A stretch of 64,000 nucleotides of DNA from Opitutaceae bacterium. GTDB lineage: Bacteria > Verrucomicrobiota > Verrucomicrobiia > Opitutales > Opitutaceae. A program made the translations under genes and the position numbers. The first letter of the stretch is position 1; the number at the start of each line of letters is the position of its first letter. The DNA lies in contig JANQKI010000217.1 in the NCBI GenBank assembly GCA_028281165.1, positions 1 through 64,000 on the forward strand, written 5' to 3'. Positions 35,263 through 45,051 of this stretch are shown one piece after another. Below the pieces are notes generated by a model. The model made no database searches. It saw only the letters and a list, made by a program, of their open reading frames with translations, and was not told where the DNA came from.

Positions 35263-37329
35263 ATGACAAAGACCGAATTTCTTGATGATGCTAAGCTGGT
35301 GGATTGGGCTAAGCTAACTACAGACTTTATAAAGCCGCAAATCGAAGAAGCTCTTGAATCAGCTCAGGCCGATATCGATTCGATTTCCGCTCTAAGGCCT
35401 GAAGAAGTCACCTTTGACAATACATTTCTCGCTCTTGAAAATGCGGGTGAATCCTTGGAAAGAGCCTGGGGGCGAGTAGGGCATCTTACTAGCGTTAAGG
35501 ACTCGAAAGAGCTGCGCGACGTTTACAACGAGCTTTTGCCTAAAGTTACGGAGTACCACACCCGGATTCCATTGAACCCCGATTTATGGAATGCTCTGAA
35601 AGCGTTTGTGGAAAAGCCCGAGGCTGTCGCTCTGAGAGGCATCCGTAAGCGCTTCTTTGATGAGACGATCAAGGACTTTCAGGAAGCCGGAGCCGATTTG
35701 CCCGCTGCGGAAAAAAAGCGCCTTGAGGCCCTCAACAGCGAGCTGGCCCAAAAGACGCAGAAATTTTCCGAAAACGTTTTGGACGCAACCAATGCCTATG
35801 AGCTCATCGTTGAGGATGAATCCCGCCTCGCCGGCTTGCCTGATTCTGCAAAGCAAGCGGCTGCTCAAAGCGCGCGACAAAAGGATCTTGGTAGTGACGA
35901 AAAGCCTGTATGGAGATTTACCCTACATGCTCCGTCTATCATGCCTTTCTTGAAGTTCGCAGAAGACGGGCAATTGAGAAAAGAGATCTGGACTGCCTCT
36001 TCCAAGGTAGGCAAGGAGGGTGACCAGGATAACACGGACTTGATTCGCGATATCCTTAAGCTGCGTAAGGAAAAAGCGGATATTTTGGGCAAAGATAATT
36101 TTGCAGATCACGTTTTAAAGCGCCGCATGGCCAAATCAGGCCGTCAAGCCTTGGATTTCGTTGAGGATCTGCACGGCAAAACCCGTGACGCTTTCAGAGA
36201 AGAAATCGAAGAGCTGGAGGCCTTCGTAGCCAAGGAAGTCGGTGAAGATCCTGAATCGCTTGAGCCTTGGAGTTTGGCCTACTGGTCGGAGAAGCTGCGC
36301 AAATCTCGCTACGATTTCTACGAGGAAGAGCTGCGTCCTTATTTCCCGCTGAATAAAGTGATGAGCGGAATGTTTGGTATCGTGGAGAAGCTTTTCGGCG
36401 TTAAGATTCTCGAGTGCCCTGAGGCTGCAACGCCATGGCATGAGGAGGTGACCGTATTTAGACTCGAGGATGCTTCTGGAGAATTGCTAGGCTATTTTTA
36501 CGCCGATTGGCATCCTCGCGAAGAAAAGCGAGGGGGAGCCTGGATGAACTATTTGGATACGGGAATGCCAGCTAGAGACGGCCATTCGAACCGCGAACCG
36601 CATGTTGGACTTATTTGCGGCAACCTTACGGCTCCGGTTGGCGATAATCCCGCCTTGCTGACCCATTATGAAGTGGAGACAATTTTTCATGAGTTTGGTC
36701 ATCTCTTGCATCACTTGCTGGGCGATGTTGAGATAAAGTCGCTCAACGGGGTAAACGTGGCTTGGGATTTCGTAGAGCTTCCCTCGCAGATCATGGAGAA
36801 TTGGTGTTGGAACAAGGAGAGCTTGGATGTATTTGCGCGGCACTACAAAACGGACGAGCCGATACCTGAAGGGCTGTTTGCAAAGATGAAGGCGGCTCGC
36901 AATTTTCAAAGCGCGATGGGAATGATGCGACAGCTCTCTTTCGGCAAAATGGATCTTGAGATGCATTTGCATCCGGAAAACTACTACGAAGGCGACTTGG
37001 AACAGAAAGTGCGTTCGGTTATAAAAGATTACATTCTTCGAACTAAAACCCCCTCAGGGGTGATCGCTCATAAATTTTCTCATTTGTTCTCCAGCTCGGT
37101 GGGATATGCAGCGGCCTACTATTCTTACAAGTGGGCTGAAGTTCTCGATGCCGACGCCTTTACCCGCTTTGAGAAAGAAGGTATTTTCAATGTGGATACT
37201 GGAAAAGCGTTTCGCGAAAATATCCTTTCGAAAGGCAATTCCGAAGACCCGATGGCTCTTTTCAAAAGTTTTATGAATCGTGAGCCAGATCCCGAGGCTC
37301 TGCTTAAGCGAAGCGGTCTGGTGTCTTAA
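35263..37329 (+). CDS. prlC: M3-family oligopeptidase (oligopeptidase A / PrlC-like)
   Basis: This zinc metallopeptidase of the thimet oligopeptidase family degrades short peptides in the cytoplasm, including cleaved signal peptides. The active-site HEFGH is at residues 477-481, in ETIFHEFGHLLHHLL, with a downstream Glu in the FVELPSQIMENWCW segment as third zinc ligand. The 688-residue length matches OpdA (~680). No signal peptide is present. A DUF6886-like gene follows 17 bases after its stop, probably on the same transcript. Confidence 0.92.
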   Translation: MTKTEFLDDAKLVDWAKLTTDFIKPQIEEALESAQADIDSISALRPEEVTFDNTFLALENAGESLERAWGRVGHLTSVKDSKELRDVYNELLPKVTEYHTRIPLNPDLWNALKAFVEKPEAVALRGIRKRFFDETIKDFQEAGADLPAAEKKRLEALNSELAQKTQKFSENVLDATNAYELIVEDESRLAGLPDSAKQAAAQSARQKDLGSDEKPVWRFTLHAPSIMPFLKFAEDGQLRKEIWTASSKVGKEGDQDNTDLIRDILKLRKEKADILGKDNFADHVLKRRMAKSGRQALDFVEDLHGKTRDAFREEIEELEAFVAKEVGEDPESLEPWSLAYWSEKLRKSRYDFYEEELRPYFPLNKVMSGMFGIVEKLFGVKILECPEAATPWHEEVTVFRLEDASGELLGYFYADWHPREEKRGGAWMNYLDTGMPARDGHSNREPHVGLICGNLTAPVGDNPALLTHYEVETIFHEFGHLLHHLLGDVEIKSLNGVNVAWDFVELPSQIMENWCWNKESLDVFARHYKTDEPIPEGLFAKMKAARNFQSAMGMMRQLSFGKMDLEMHLHPENYYEGDLEQKVRSVIKDYILRTKTPSGVIAHKFSHLFSSSVGYAAAYYSYKWAEVLDADAFTRFEKEGIFNVDTGKAFRENILSKGNSEDPMALFKSFMNREPDPEALLKRSGLVS

Positions 37330-37346
37330 TCGGATCAGGAGGGAAA

Positions 37347-37889
37347 ATGAAAAAGCTGTATCATGCCAGTCATGACGGTTCAATTGAGCGATTCGAGCCA
37401 CGGCCATCGCCGTCTCCCGATGCTGGCGTGACCGAGAATGCGGTCTGGGCGATCGATGACGAGCATCTTGTCAATTACCTGCTGCCTCGCGACTGCCCCC
37501 GCGTGACTTATTACCCGCTACCTGGAAGCAAGGCTGAAGATGCCGAGCGGCTCATCGGGCCTAGTGGCTCGAAACATGTTGTTGCCATAGAAACTGGTTG
37601 GTTGGAGCGGGCTATGAGAGAATCACTGTGGCTTTATGAATTCGATCCAGGGGCCTTCATTGAGGTCGATGCTGGAGCTGGGTATCATATTTCAAGGCAG
37701 GCTCAGATTCCCGTTTCAAAAAAGAAGATCGAAGATCCCCTTCTAGAACTTACGTCGCGAGGAGCGGAACTACGTGTTCTCCCGAGCCTTTGGCCGCTGC
37801 GAGACGCGGTCTTAGAAGCCAGCCTTCAATTTTCCTTTATTCGTATGCGAAATGCGAAATCGAGACCCTTAAGTGGCGATCATTCCTAA
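37347..37889 (+). CDS. DUF6886-like protein
   Basis: The protein opens KLYHASHDGSIERFEPRPSP and continues with VWAIDDEHLVNYLLPRDCPRV, the pattern I associate with the DUF6886 family, whose role is unknown. The opening 'LYHAS..SIERFEPRP' recalls ADP-ribosyltransferase-like or RES-like small enzymes that begin with a Y-H-x-S strand, but catalytic residues of that fold cannot be assigned by eye. The start at 37347 has an AGGAGGG ribosome binding site (37338-37344) two bases upstream, rather close. It is 180 residues long and co-directional with prlC. Confidence 0.65.
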   Translation: MKKLYHASHDGSIERFEPRPSPSPDAGVTENAVWAIDDEHLVNYLLPRDCPRVTYYPLPGSKAEDAERLIGPSGSKHVVAIETGWLERAMRESLWLYEFDPGAFIEVDAGAGYHISRQAQIPVSKKKIEDPLLELTSRGAELRVLPSLWPLRDAVLEASLQFSFIRMRNAKSRPLSGDHS

Positions 37890-38240
37890 AAACAGTGTTC
37901 CGAAACTGTAAACTGTACTGAATTTCGACAGTTTTTCTTTATCTCTAGTTTAATCAACAAATAACTGATTAGCAATAGCTTATGGTAGCTGTATGAGTTA
38001 ATATGCTTATAAGTGTCGGGCTAAATTACACTTTCTAGAAATTAGGATTTTCTCTTTTAAGAAAGTGAATTTTAAATATCACAGTTTAATTTTTTGTTAT
38101 TGATTGATAATCAATAGATTATGGTTCTAAAAAATTGGACAGACTTTAGTGCGAGCGCAGACTGGCATACTGACTGCTTTAATGTTTTCTCGTTCTACAC
38201 TTTAGATCAACTTCACTTAACCTTTTACATTAAAGTCTAA
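37890..38240. other. AT-rich 351-base gap before the VPDSG-CTERM gene
   Basis: No gene is seen. The first 60 bases hold a terminator-like hairpin. The rest is markedly richer in A and T than the surrounding genes, with runs such as TTTAATTTTTTG, and presumably holds the promoter of the surface protein gene. I cannot point to one defined promoter. Confidence 0.6.
37910..37940 (+). terminator. Probable terminator of the prlC unit
   Basis: AAACTGT (37910-37916) pairs with ACAGTTT (37928-37934) over an 11-base loop and is followed by TTCTTTA. An alternative AAACTGT at 37903-37909 could also pair. Confidence 0.5.
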
Positions 38241-38843
38241 ATGAAACTCTTAAGATTAGTATCTCTTGCCACTGTTGTCTTGGTTTTCACGGGTACTGCT
38301 TCAGCTATTAAGTGGGTAGACAGAGACCCGAACAGCGGTAACGGGCCACTAGCCTTTCTTTACGAAGGCGGTTATGAGACTTATGCTCGGACCTTCAATA
38401 TCACATACGATGGTTACGATCCTAGTATGCATTGGATCGATAAGATCATTGTGAAGTTCGCTTTTGCGGATGGCGGTAATGATTACTATGAGTACGTTGA
38501 TATTTCGGTTGGCGGCGTTAAGCTTTGGGACGATCAAGAATTTGACGGAAATCATAACAATGCCCCTCAAAGTTACGACTGGTATGGAATGGAGCTAGAT
38601 CCTACTACTCATCAATCCATCTACGACGATCTTATGGCAGACGGAGTAGTTGACTACGAAGTAGTTATTCAGGATCTGCATGGAAACAGTGGAGACAGTT
38701 ATTACAGGGAAGATGGCTATCTTAAAATTACGAAGCTAAAGGCTTATGGCCATAAAAAGCAGGTTCCTGATTCCGGATCTACGCTGGCTATCATGGGTCT
38801 TGGCCTCATCGGTCTTTTCCTCGCTCGCAGGAAACTTCGTTAG
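38241..38843 (+). CDS. VPDSG-CTERM exosortase-anchored surface protein
   Basis: The 200-residue protein has a signal peptide (cleavage after about TASA at residue 22), a beta-rich middle rich in Asp, Tyr and Gly, and a C-terminal anchor: VPDSG at 175-179, a hydrophobic helix at 181-194 and RRKLR at the end. VPDSG-CTERM is the Verrucomicrobia variant of PEP-CTERM; such proteins are cleaved by an exosortase and placed on the surface or in extracellular polymer. The middle domain is not recognised. A strong terminator follows, so the gene is a single unit. No exosortase gene is in the window. Confidence 0.85.
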   Translation: MKLLRLVSLATVVLVFTGTASAIKWVDRDPNSGNGPLAFLYEGGYETYARTFNITYDGYDPSMHWIDKIIVKFAFADGGNDYYEYVDISVGGVKLWDDQEFDGNHNNAPQSYDWYGMELDPTTHQSIYDDLMADGVVDYEVVIQDLHGNSGDSYYREDGYLKITKLKAYGHKKQVPDSGSTLAIMGLGLIGLFLARRKLR

Positions 38844-38873
38844 CTAACCCTCGAGATCCAATAATTTTCTTTG

Positions 38874-38906
38874 AAGAACCAGGCAAAAAGCCTGGTTCTT
38901 TTTTTT
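38874..38906 (+). terminator. Strong intrinsic terminator after the VPDSG-CTERM gene
   Basis: AAGAACCAGGC (38874-38884) and GCCTGGTTCTT (38890-38900) form a perfect 11-bp stem with an AAAAA loop, followed by a T-tract. The perfect stem and tract make this among the strongest terminators in the window. Confidence 0.95.
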
Positions 38907-38981
38907 GTTTCCGTATCTAGAGGTATTTTTACGAAACCGCGCTCGCTATTGGCTTTCTGAGCTTTCTAATCACTTCCTTTT

Positions 38982-41900
38982 ATGGGCTCAGATCGTCAGC
39001 TAGGTTGGAAGAAACGCCTGTTTCGTAATGTTCTTGGGTTGCTGGGCGTTTTGATCGTTGTTGCGATTCTTTCGGCTCTGACCCTGCCTTATTGGATGGG
39101 CTGGGCTTTGAAAGCGTTTGCTCCTGAGGAGCTTGTATCGTTCCAAAGTTACGAGACAAAAGGCTATGGGAGGTTCGAAGTTAAAGATCTTCGATTGGAT
39201 ATCCCTGGTTTGTCTTTGAATTTGGACTCCCTATCTGCCCCGACCCCTCTTACCTGGACCTATCGGGCCCTGATATCTGGATTTGATGCAAAGGTTGTAG
39301 AGATCAAAACCTTAAACGTTGTCCAGGAGTTTTCTGGAGCTCAGTCGCCGACGAGCGATGACGGTTCCCTTCCAAAGGACTTCTGGGAAATGGTTGATCA
39401 ACTAGAAGCCCCTCTGGGGCTAGCTAACCTTTGGCTGCCCAGCGCTCGTATTGAGAAAATCAATATTGAGTTTAAAGGATACAAGGGCGAGATCAGCGAT
39501 TTCGATTGGCAGGCAGGTGATTTGAGTTTTCAAGCTGCCTATTCGGAACGTCTGCAAACTTCGGTCGATCTTAAACTATCACTACTTGAGGAAGGTCTAG
39601 ACCTTTTCATTCAAGTACCGAGCGAGTCTATTGCTTGGGACATCGATTTAACGTTTGATGATCAAACAGCCACGGCATCGAGTCGATTTTCTATTCAAGA
39701 TAATATTCTGTTGGTTGAAGCTTCCTTTGGTCCTGGGTCCTGGCTTCCCGTCAAAGCGAATTGGCAAGCGGAGTCGTGGGAGATCGACACGACTGATTAT
39801 GGTATTCAAATGCCGTATACAGACTATCGCTTCGATATCCAAGGTCTTTGGGAAAATGACGCGTTCTCCAATTCTGCTAAAGGAATAGCTTCAGCTCAAT
39901 CCGGACAACATCAATGGTCCTTCCCGGATATAGAGTTTGATTCCGAGCTGGAGGGCAACCTTGGACAGGTTAGGGCCAAGGTTCTGAATTTGAAGTCTCC
40001 CGGACTGGATGTGGCTATTCAAGAGCCTGTTTCGTACGATATTGAAACGAAACAGATGCAGGGAGACTTTCGTTTCGATATCGATTTTGATCTCTCCGTT
40101 TTTAAATGGGAGGCTCTCTCTGGATTGCTTGAAGGACAGCTGGTTTTGTATTCCGGCACTGAAGGCGACTTGTTGGGTGGTTTTGCGCTCTCTGGAAGCC
40201 AGATCGTATTTCACGACTACGAAGTCCCTTCCCTCAATATTGATTGCGAACTGGATTGGCCGTATCTGAAAATCAACGACTTTAATGCTTCTTTGAATGG
40301 AAATTCATCGTTTGGAGCTAGTGGGGAGGTGGATTTTGCTGAGCGATATTCACGGAATCTCGAAATTTCCGGCAATCTGGACAAGGCCTTCCTTGATCTT
40401 CTTGTTCCTCAGGATCTACAGATGGATCAGTTGCAGTTTGAAATCGTGGCATCAGGTCCTTGGTTGCAAACAGCCCATTCGGGTAAGCTTTCCTTCTCGC
40501 GTTTCGAAAATCAGAATTTTAAGCCACTATCTGGCGAATTGTCATGGAATGGCGAATACTCTAGCCTGGATCGTCTGGATCTTAAGGCTTCAAACGACAG
40601 GGCCGTTGTCAGTCTTCAAGCAAGCGGGGAATTGGCTGATGGTGAAACCGAGATTGAACTGCAAAACCTTGGTATCGAATTAGACAACGCTAACTTGGTA
40701 TCTTTAGAAGATCCCGTTTCGTTGAAAGTAATCAGTCAGGATGCAGACACGATCATAGAGATGAGCGACCTGCATCTGGTAGGACCTGGCGGCGAGGTTC
40801 GTCTCGAAGGTGTTGCTAATTATCCGAGATCAGCCGAAGTTTCAGCTTATTTCAAGAATTTGGATACAGGAAATTGGCATGATCCTTGGATCAAGGATCC
40901 CGCAAGTACTGCGGAAATTCGCGAAGCGCGTTTCGATGTTGCTTGGAACGAAGGTCCAATTGTCGCTAAAGGGGCGCTTGATGCGTGGATTGATTATCAA
41001 GGAAAAGCGGTATTCGCAAAAGGAGGTCTTGAGCTTGGTGAAGCGAGTGTCCGCCTCGATGAGTTTGATGTAACGGACGCCAATGGGCCATTGATACAGC
41101 TTGATGGCGAAGTTCCTTATGCTCTTTCAAGCGAGTATCCTGGATGGGTAATTTCAAACAAGGAAGGCTCAATTTCTTTGAATCTGAAGAGTAGCAAGAG
41201 CCAGACCATTGCTCAACTACTTGGAGAAATTCTGCCCTACGATTTAAACGAACTTTCAGTTGAGGCCGCATTGGAAGGGACTTTAGCTCATCCCAAGGGC
41301 AATCTTACCCTAAATCTGGATACAAAGGAAGGCGAGGGCGAGCACGGTCAGCCAGCCGCTCGAATGAGTCTTGATGCTCATATCGATGGCTCGCGCCTGG
41401 AACTTAATTCCGCCGCCCTCAGGCTTTTGGAACAATCCTTTGCAGCATCCGGTTCGATCGAACTGCCAGCCGAAGCATTGGCTTTATTAAGTTTTGGATC
41501 TCCCGACGTTAATTGGACAAGCACGCAAATCGATTTTTCCATTTCCGAATCAAGTTTAGCGCCCCTTGCATACTTTGCTCCTCAATTGCTTAGAGCAGAC
41601 GGTACAATCGAAGGAGAAATAGAAGGCAGCTTGACCGGTGGCCTATCTGGATTTTTGAGTATTGAAGGCGCAAATACGCGTCCGATTTTCCCTTTCGGAT
41701 CGCTAAGAGAGATTTCCTCTCGCTTTTCTTTAGACGGATATCTGGCCAAGCTGGAATCCTTTTCCGGAAACATTGGTCTTGAGCCAATAAATGTAACGGG
41801 TTCGGTCGATTTTTCAAAACTCGCTGAACCCCGTTTTGAAATGAATGTATCAGGCGAAAACCTACCTCTTTTGCGGAGCGAGGGAATTCTGCTTCGATCC

Positions 41901-42749
41901 GATCTGGACCTGGCAATCACTAAGGATTCGAAAGAGCCGACTATAGTTTCAGGCGAGTTGAATTTACAGGAAAGTCTTTTCCTTATGAATCTATCTGCGC
42001 TCACTGCTGGAGGAGGTGGAGGAGGGCAAAGCGCCGAGTCGCGGCCTCCTTACTTTGCTGTGGACATCCCTCCCCTGGATGACTGGAGGTTAGACATTGC
42101 GCTGAAAGGAGATCGTTTTCTAAATCTCCAAACTCCTGCCGCAACAGGTACGCTATCAATCGACAAGAAACTAGTGGGTACTTTGGGAGAGCCTTACCTG
42201 CAGGGGCAAGCGCGTTATGATGATGGCGATTTACTGTTTCCCTTTGCCACGTTTGTCATTGAGCAAGGCTTAGTCGAAATCCGCGTGGATGATCCTTATA
42301 CGCCAATGCTCAACATTAATGGGCAGTCACGAAGGTTTGGATACGATCTGAGCATCGACATTACTGGCTCGGCGTTTGATCCTCAGGTGAGATTTACGTC
42401 TAGTCCCCCGCTCACTTCCGAGCAAATTCTAATGATGGTGATGGCCGGAGAAAATCCTGAAGGCATGTTCAACTACAGTGTTTCGCAGCGGGCTTCAAAG
42501 GTTGGGACTTATCTTGCGAAAGGGCTTTTTTCCTCCAGCGGATCTGGCGGTGGTATCGGTAGCCGTTTCAGTTTGTCCTCGGGCGAGAATCTCTCGCGTC
42601 AAGGAAAGGAGACCTTGGATGTAGAGTTTAAGCTCGACGAGCAATTCCAGCTTTTAGGCGAGTATGATGAATACGACGCGTGGAATGCGGGTATTCGATG
42701 GAAAGCAATCAGGAGAAAGGTGTTCAAAGAGGAGGAAACGAGTGAATAG
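38982..42749 (+). CDS. tamB: Translocation and assembly module protein TamB
   Basis: TamB-type (AsmA-like superfamily, DUF490) proteins span the periplasm as a long hydrophobic beta groove, moving lipid or helping outer-membrane protein assembly with TamA. The N-terminal membrane anchor lies at residues 16-38 and the body is repetitive beta-rich sequence. The C-terminal DUF490 domain is recognisable from GLVEIRVDDPYTPMLNI through FTSSPPLTSEQILMMVMAG. The 1255 residues match E. coli TamB (1259). The stop overlaps the tamA start by eight bases, so the partners are coupled. Here tamB precedes tamA, the reverse of E. coli. Confidence 0.9.
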   Translation: MGSDRQLGWKKRLFRNVLGLLGVLIVVAILSALTLPYWMGWALKAFAPEELVSFQSYETKGYGRFEVKDLRLDIPGLSLNLDSLSAPTPLTWTYRALISGFDAKVVEIKTLNVVQEFSGAQSPTSDDGSLPKDFWEMVDQLEAPLGLANLWLPSARIEKINIEFKGYKGEISDFDWQAGDLSFQAAYSERLQTSVDLKLSLLEEGLDLFIQVPSESIAWDIDLTFDDQTATASSRFSIQDNILLVEASFGPGSWLPVKANWQAESWEIDTTDYGIQMPYTDYRFDIQGLWENDAFSNSAKGIASAQSGQHQWSFPDIEFDSELEGNLGQVRAKVLNLKSPGLDVAIQEPVSYDIETKQMQGDFRFDIDFDLSVFKWEALSGLLEGQLVLYSGTEGDLLGGFALSGSQIVFHDYEVPSLNIDCELDWPYLKINDFNASLNGNSSFGASGEVDFAERYSRNLEISGNLDKAFLDLLVPQDLQMDQLQFEIVASGPWLQTAHSGKLSFSRFENQNFKPLSGELSWNGEYSSLDRLDLKASNDRAVVSLQASGELADGETEIELQNLGIELDNANLVSLEDPVSLKVISQDADTIIEMSDLHLVGPGGEVRLEGVANYPRSAEVSAYFKNLDTGNWHDPWIKDPASTAEIREARFDVAWNEGPIVAKGALDAWIDYQGKAVFAKGGLELGEASVRLDEFDVTDANGPLIQLDGEVPYALSSEYPGWVISNKEGSISLNLKSSKSQTIAQLLGEILPYDLNELSVEAALEGTLAHPKGNLTLNLDTKEGEGEHGQPAARMSLDAHIDGSRLELNSAALRLLEQSFAASGSIELPAEALALLSFGSPDVNWTSTQIDFSISESSLAPLAYFAPQLLRADGTIEGEIEGSLTGGLSGFLSIEGANTRPIFPFGSLREISSRFSLDGYLAKLESFSGNIGLEPINVTGSVDFSKLAEPRFEMNVSGENLPLLRSEGILLRSDLDLAITKDSKEPTIVSGELNLQESLFLMNLSALTAGGGGGGQSAESRPPYFAVDIPPLDDWRLDIALKGDRFLNLQTPAATGTLSIDKKLVGTLGEPYLQGQARYDDGDLLFPFATFVIEQGLVEIRVDDPYTPMLNINGQSRRFGYDLSIDITGSAFDPQVRFTSSPPLTSEQILMMVMAGENPEGMFNYSVSQRASKVGTYLAKGLFSSSGSGGGIGSRFSLSSGENLSRQGKETLDVEFKLDEQFQLLGEYDEYDAWNAGIRWKAIRRKVFKEEETSE
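42729..42735 (+). promoter_or_regulatory. Ribosome binding site deciding the tamA start
   Basis: GAGGAGG lies six bases before GTG at 42742, near-perfect complementarity to the 16S tail with proper spacing. It supports the GTG over the in-frame ATG at 42664, which would lie deep in tamB. Confidence 0.7.
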
Positions 42750-44835
42750 CCTTCGTAGGGTTTGTCTTACTTTCGTTGCTCTTGCTTTCGTTCCTTTAGT
42801 GGCTGCTGACGACTCGCAGCGTCTAGCGGAGTGGCATGTCGATGGATTGGGAACATTCAAGAATCGATCCCTAAAAAACAGGCTAAAGATCATTTTCTCC
42901 GAGGAGAAGGAATTTTTCAGCGCTTCGGATATCGAAGATGCAGCGCTGGTTCTGATTTCCGCCCTTGAAAGTGAAGGATATCTCAGAGCAAAAGCTGTGG
43001 CTAATCTCGAAAATCAAGAAGGAAGATTGGATAGTGTTAATTGGGATACGGCGTTTGATGTTTTTCTTCCTAGAGATACAGCCGTGGTCGATGCTCGATT
43101 CGAATTGGTTCGAGGTCCTCGATTTTATTATGAAAATTTGGATACATCAGAGAATGATACGCTGACCGAAAAAGAAGTGGCAGCCTTTTTCTTTTCCGAG
43201 CCCCTTCTTTTTCAGAATGAAACTTCTCGCGTATTCACACCTTCACTATTGAATTCAGGAGCGAGCAACCTTCAGGCTCAGCTGAATATCCTTGGTTATC
43301 AGGAGGCTAAGGTTCAGGCTGAAGTCGAGAGCATGGATGAAGAGACTGGGGCAGTCCGTGCAAGTGTGGCGATTTCCGAAGGTCCAAGGTTTGTCCTAAA
43401 ATCTGCGGAAATCGAACAAGCTATAGCTGAATTCAGCCCTTCTTTCGATGTATCCCAATATTCTGGACAGCCGTATTCACGATTTCTGACGCAAGATATT
43501 ACTCAGGACTTAAGGAATCAGCACTTTGTCGCTGGATATCCCGACGTAGCAATCAAGGTGGAGATCCAGGAAACATCTCGCAGCGAATCGGAGGTTGAGG
43601 TCTCGCTGATAATCGAGATTGATTCGGGCAGTCTGCAACGAATTGGCGAGATCACCTTTGAAGGCGCTCCTAACACCAAAGACTCCGCTCTCGTATCCAG
43701 GGTCGAAGTGAAATCTGGCGATCCCTACAATCCCGCGCTTTTAGATCGTTCGCGTCTGAACCTGTCGCGCTTGGGCGTTTTCAATAAGGTCAACTACGAC
43801 TATCAGGATGCCGGCGTCGGAGTGCGATCGGTTCAGTTTCAATTAAGCGAGCGGTATCCCTGGTCTTTGGATACGTTTCTAGGTTGGGGAAGCTATGAGC
43901 AGTTGAGAGGAGGGTTGCAGGCGGAAAAGATAAACGTTCGGGGTATGGGGCATCGATTGCGTTTTCGCTCCATCCTGTCTTTAAAAAGCTCCCTGGGGGA
44001 GACTCGCTATCTCATGCCTGATGTTTTCGGTTCCCGCACGACTGTTGCTGCTAAGGCCTTCGCTCTTAATCGAGAGGAAGTTTCCTTCGACCGAGAGGAA
44101 ATCGGAGTTGATTTGGCAGCGTCGAGGCGTTTGGAGAGACTCAATCTCGACGTTGATGCCGTATACACATTTCAATCACTCGAAGCTATTAGCAACGAAT
44201 TTGGCCAGGAAACCGACGATTTGGACAATTTAAAAGCGGGCAGCTTGGAATTACGGCTTGGTCGAGATACACGCGATAATCCATTGAATCCAAAGAACGG
44301 ATACAGATTCTTTGGGCGTTTCGAATACGCTGCTGAAGCGCTGGGGGGCGATGCTGACTATCAAAGAGCGGATATGGGGATTTCCTATCATGGCGAATTC
44401 TCGCGTGGGTTGTTTTGGCATGGCAGCCTGAGCCATGGCGTGATCGGATCTCTTTCCGAAGCGGAGAGACAAGTGCCCACCAACAAGCTTTTCTTTCCAG
44501 GCGGCGAAAATTCAGTACGTGGATACCAGAGAGGCGAAGCAACTCCGATCGACGATGAAGGCAAATTTCAAGGGGCTCGATCCTATGCGCTGCTGAACCT
44601 CGAACTGGAGCAAATGCTATCCAACAGCCTCTCTCTCGTTATCTTTGTCGACGCTGTCGGAACGAGCTCGAAAATAGGAAAGTATCCATTTGATGATACA
44701 CTGGCCTCGGCAGGATTGGGCTTGCGACTAAAGACATTCATGGGCCCTATACGTTTAGAGTATGGCTATAATCTGAATCGTCGCCAGTTTGATCCCGGCG
44801 GTACCTTGCACTTCGCCTTGGGTTATCCGTTCTGA
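42742..44835 (+). CDS. tamA: Outer-membrane assembly protein TamA (BamA/Omp85 family)
   Basis: TamA is the outer-membrane partner of TamB. The GTG start gives a signal peptide (FVALAFVPLVAA, cleavage near residue 22), then POTRA-like domains to about residue 370 (IGEITFEGAPNTKDSALVSRVEVKSGDPYNP is one clear unit), and a C-terminal 16-strand barrel with the Omp85 lid-lock motif region FFPGGENSVRGYQRGE, ending in FALGYPF with the terminal aromatic typical of barrel proteins. The 697 residues are longer than E. coli TamA (577), leaving room for an extra POTRA-like region. It could instead be described as a general BamA homologue; the coupled tamB favours TamA. Confidence 0.9.
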   Translation: MNSLRRVCLTFVALAFVPLVAADDSQRLAEWHVDGLGTFKNRSLKNRLKIIFSEEKEFFSASDIEDAALVLISALESEGYLRAKAVANLENQEGRLDSVNWDTAFDVFLPRDTAVVDARFELVRGPRFYYENLDTSENDTLTEKEVAAFFFSEPLLFQNETSRVFTPSLLNSGASNLQAQLNILGYQEAKVQAEVESMDEETGAVRASVAISEGPRFVLKSAEIEQAIAEFSPSFDVSQYSGQPYSRFLTQDITQDLRNQHFVAGYPDVAIKVEIQETSRSESEVEVSLIIEIDSGSLQRIGEITFEGAPNTKDSALVSRVEVKSGDPYNPALLDRSRLNLSRLGVFNKVNYDYQDAGVGVRSVQFQLSERYPWSLDTFLGWGSYEQLRGGLQAEKINVRGMGHRLRFRSILSLKSSLGETRYLMPDVFGSRTTVAAKAFALNREEVSFDREEIGVDLAASRRLERLNLDVDAVYTFQSLEAISNEFGQETDDLDNLKAGSLELRLGRDTRDNPLNPKNGYRFFGRFEYAAEALGGDADYQRADMGISYHGEFSRGLFWHGSLSHGVIGSLSEAERQVPTNKLFFPGGENSVRGYQRGEATPIDDEGKFQGARSYALLNLELEQMLSNSLSLVIFVDAVGTSSKIGKYPFDDTLASAGLGLRLKTFMGPIRLEYGYNLNRRQFDPGGTLHFALGYPF

Positions 44836-45051
44836 GTCAATTTAGGCGACTATGAATCAATTGCTTGTGACATTTCGCCACTGACTTGGACCGGAAACAG
44901 TTCTAGTATGTGTTCCTTAGGTTCTGTCTTTGAAATCGAATTACCGCAACATTTTGTTGATGAACAGGTTGCTGTTTAATAAGGTTTATTCTTGATTTAA
45001 TGCTGGAACCTGGAACGGCCTTTGCTTTCCATCTTCAACGAGGAAAAAACA

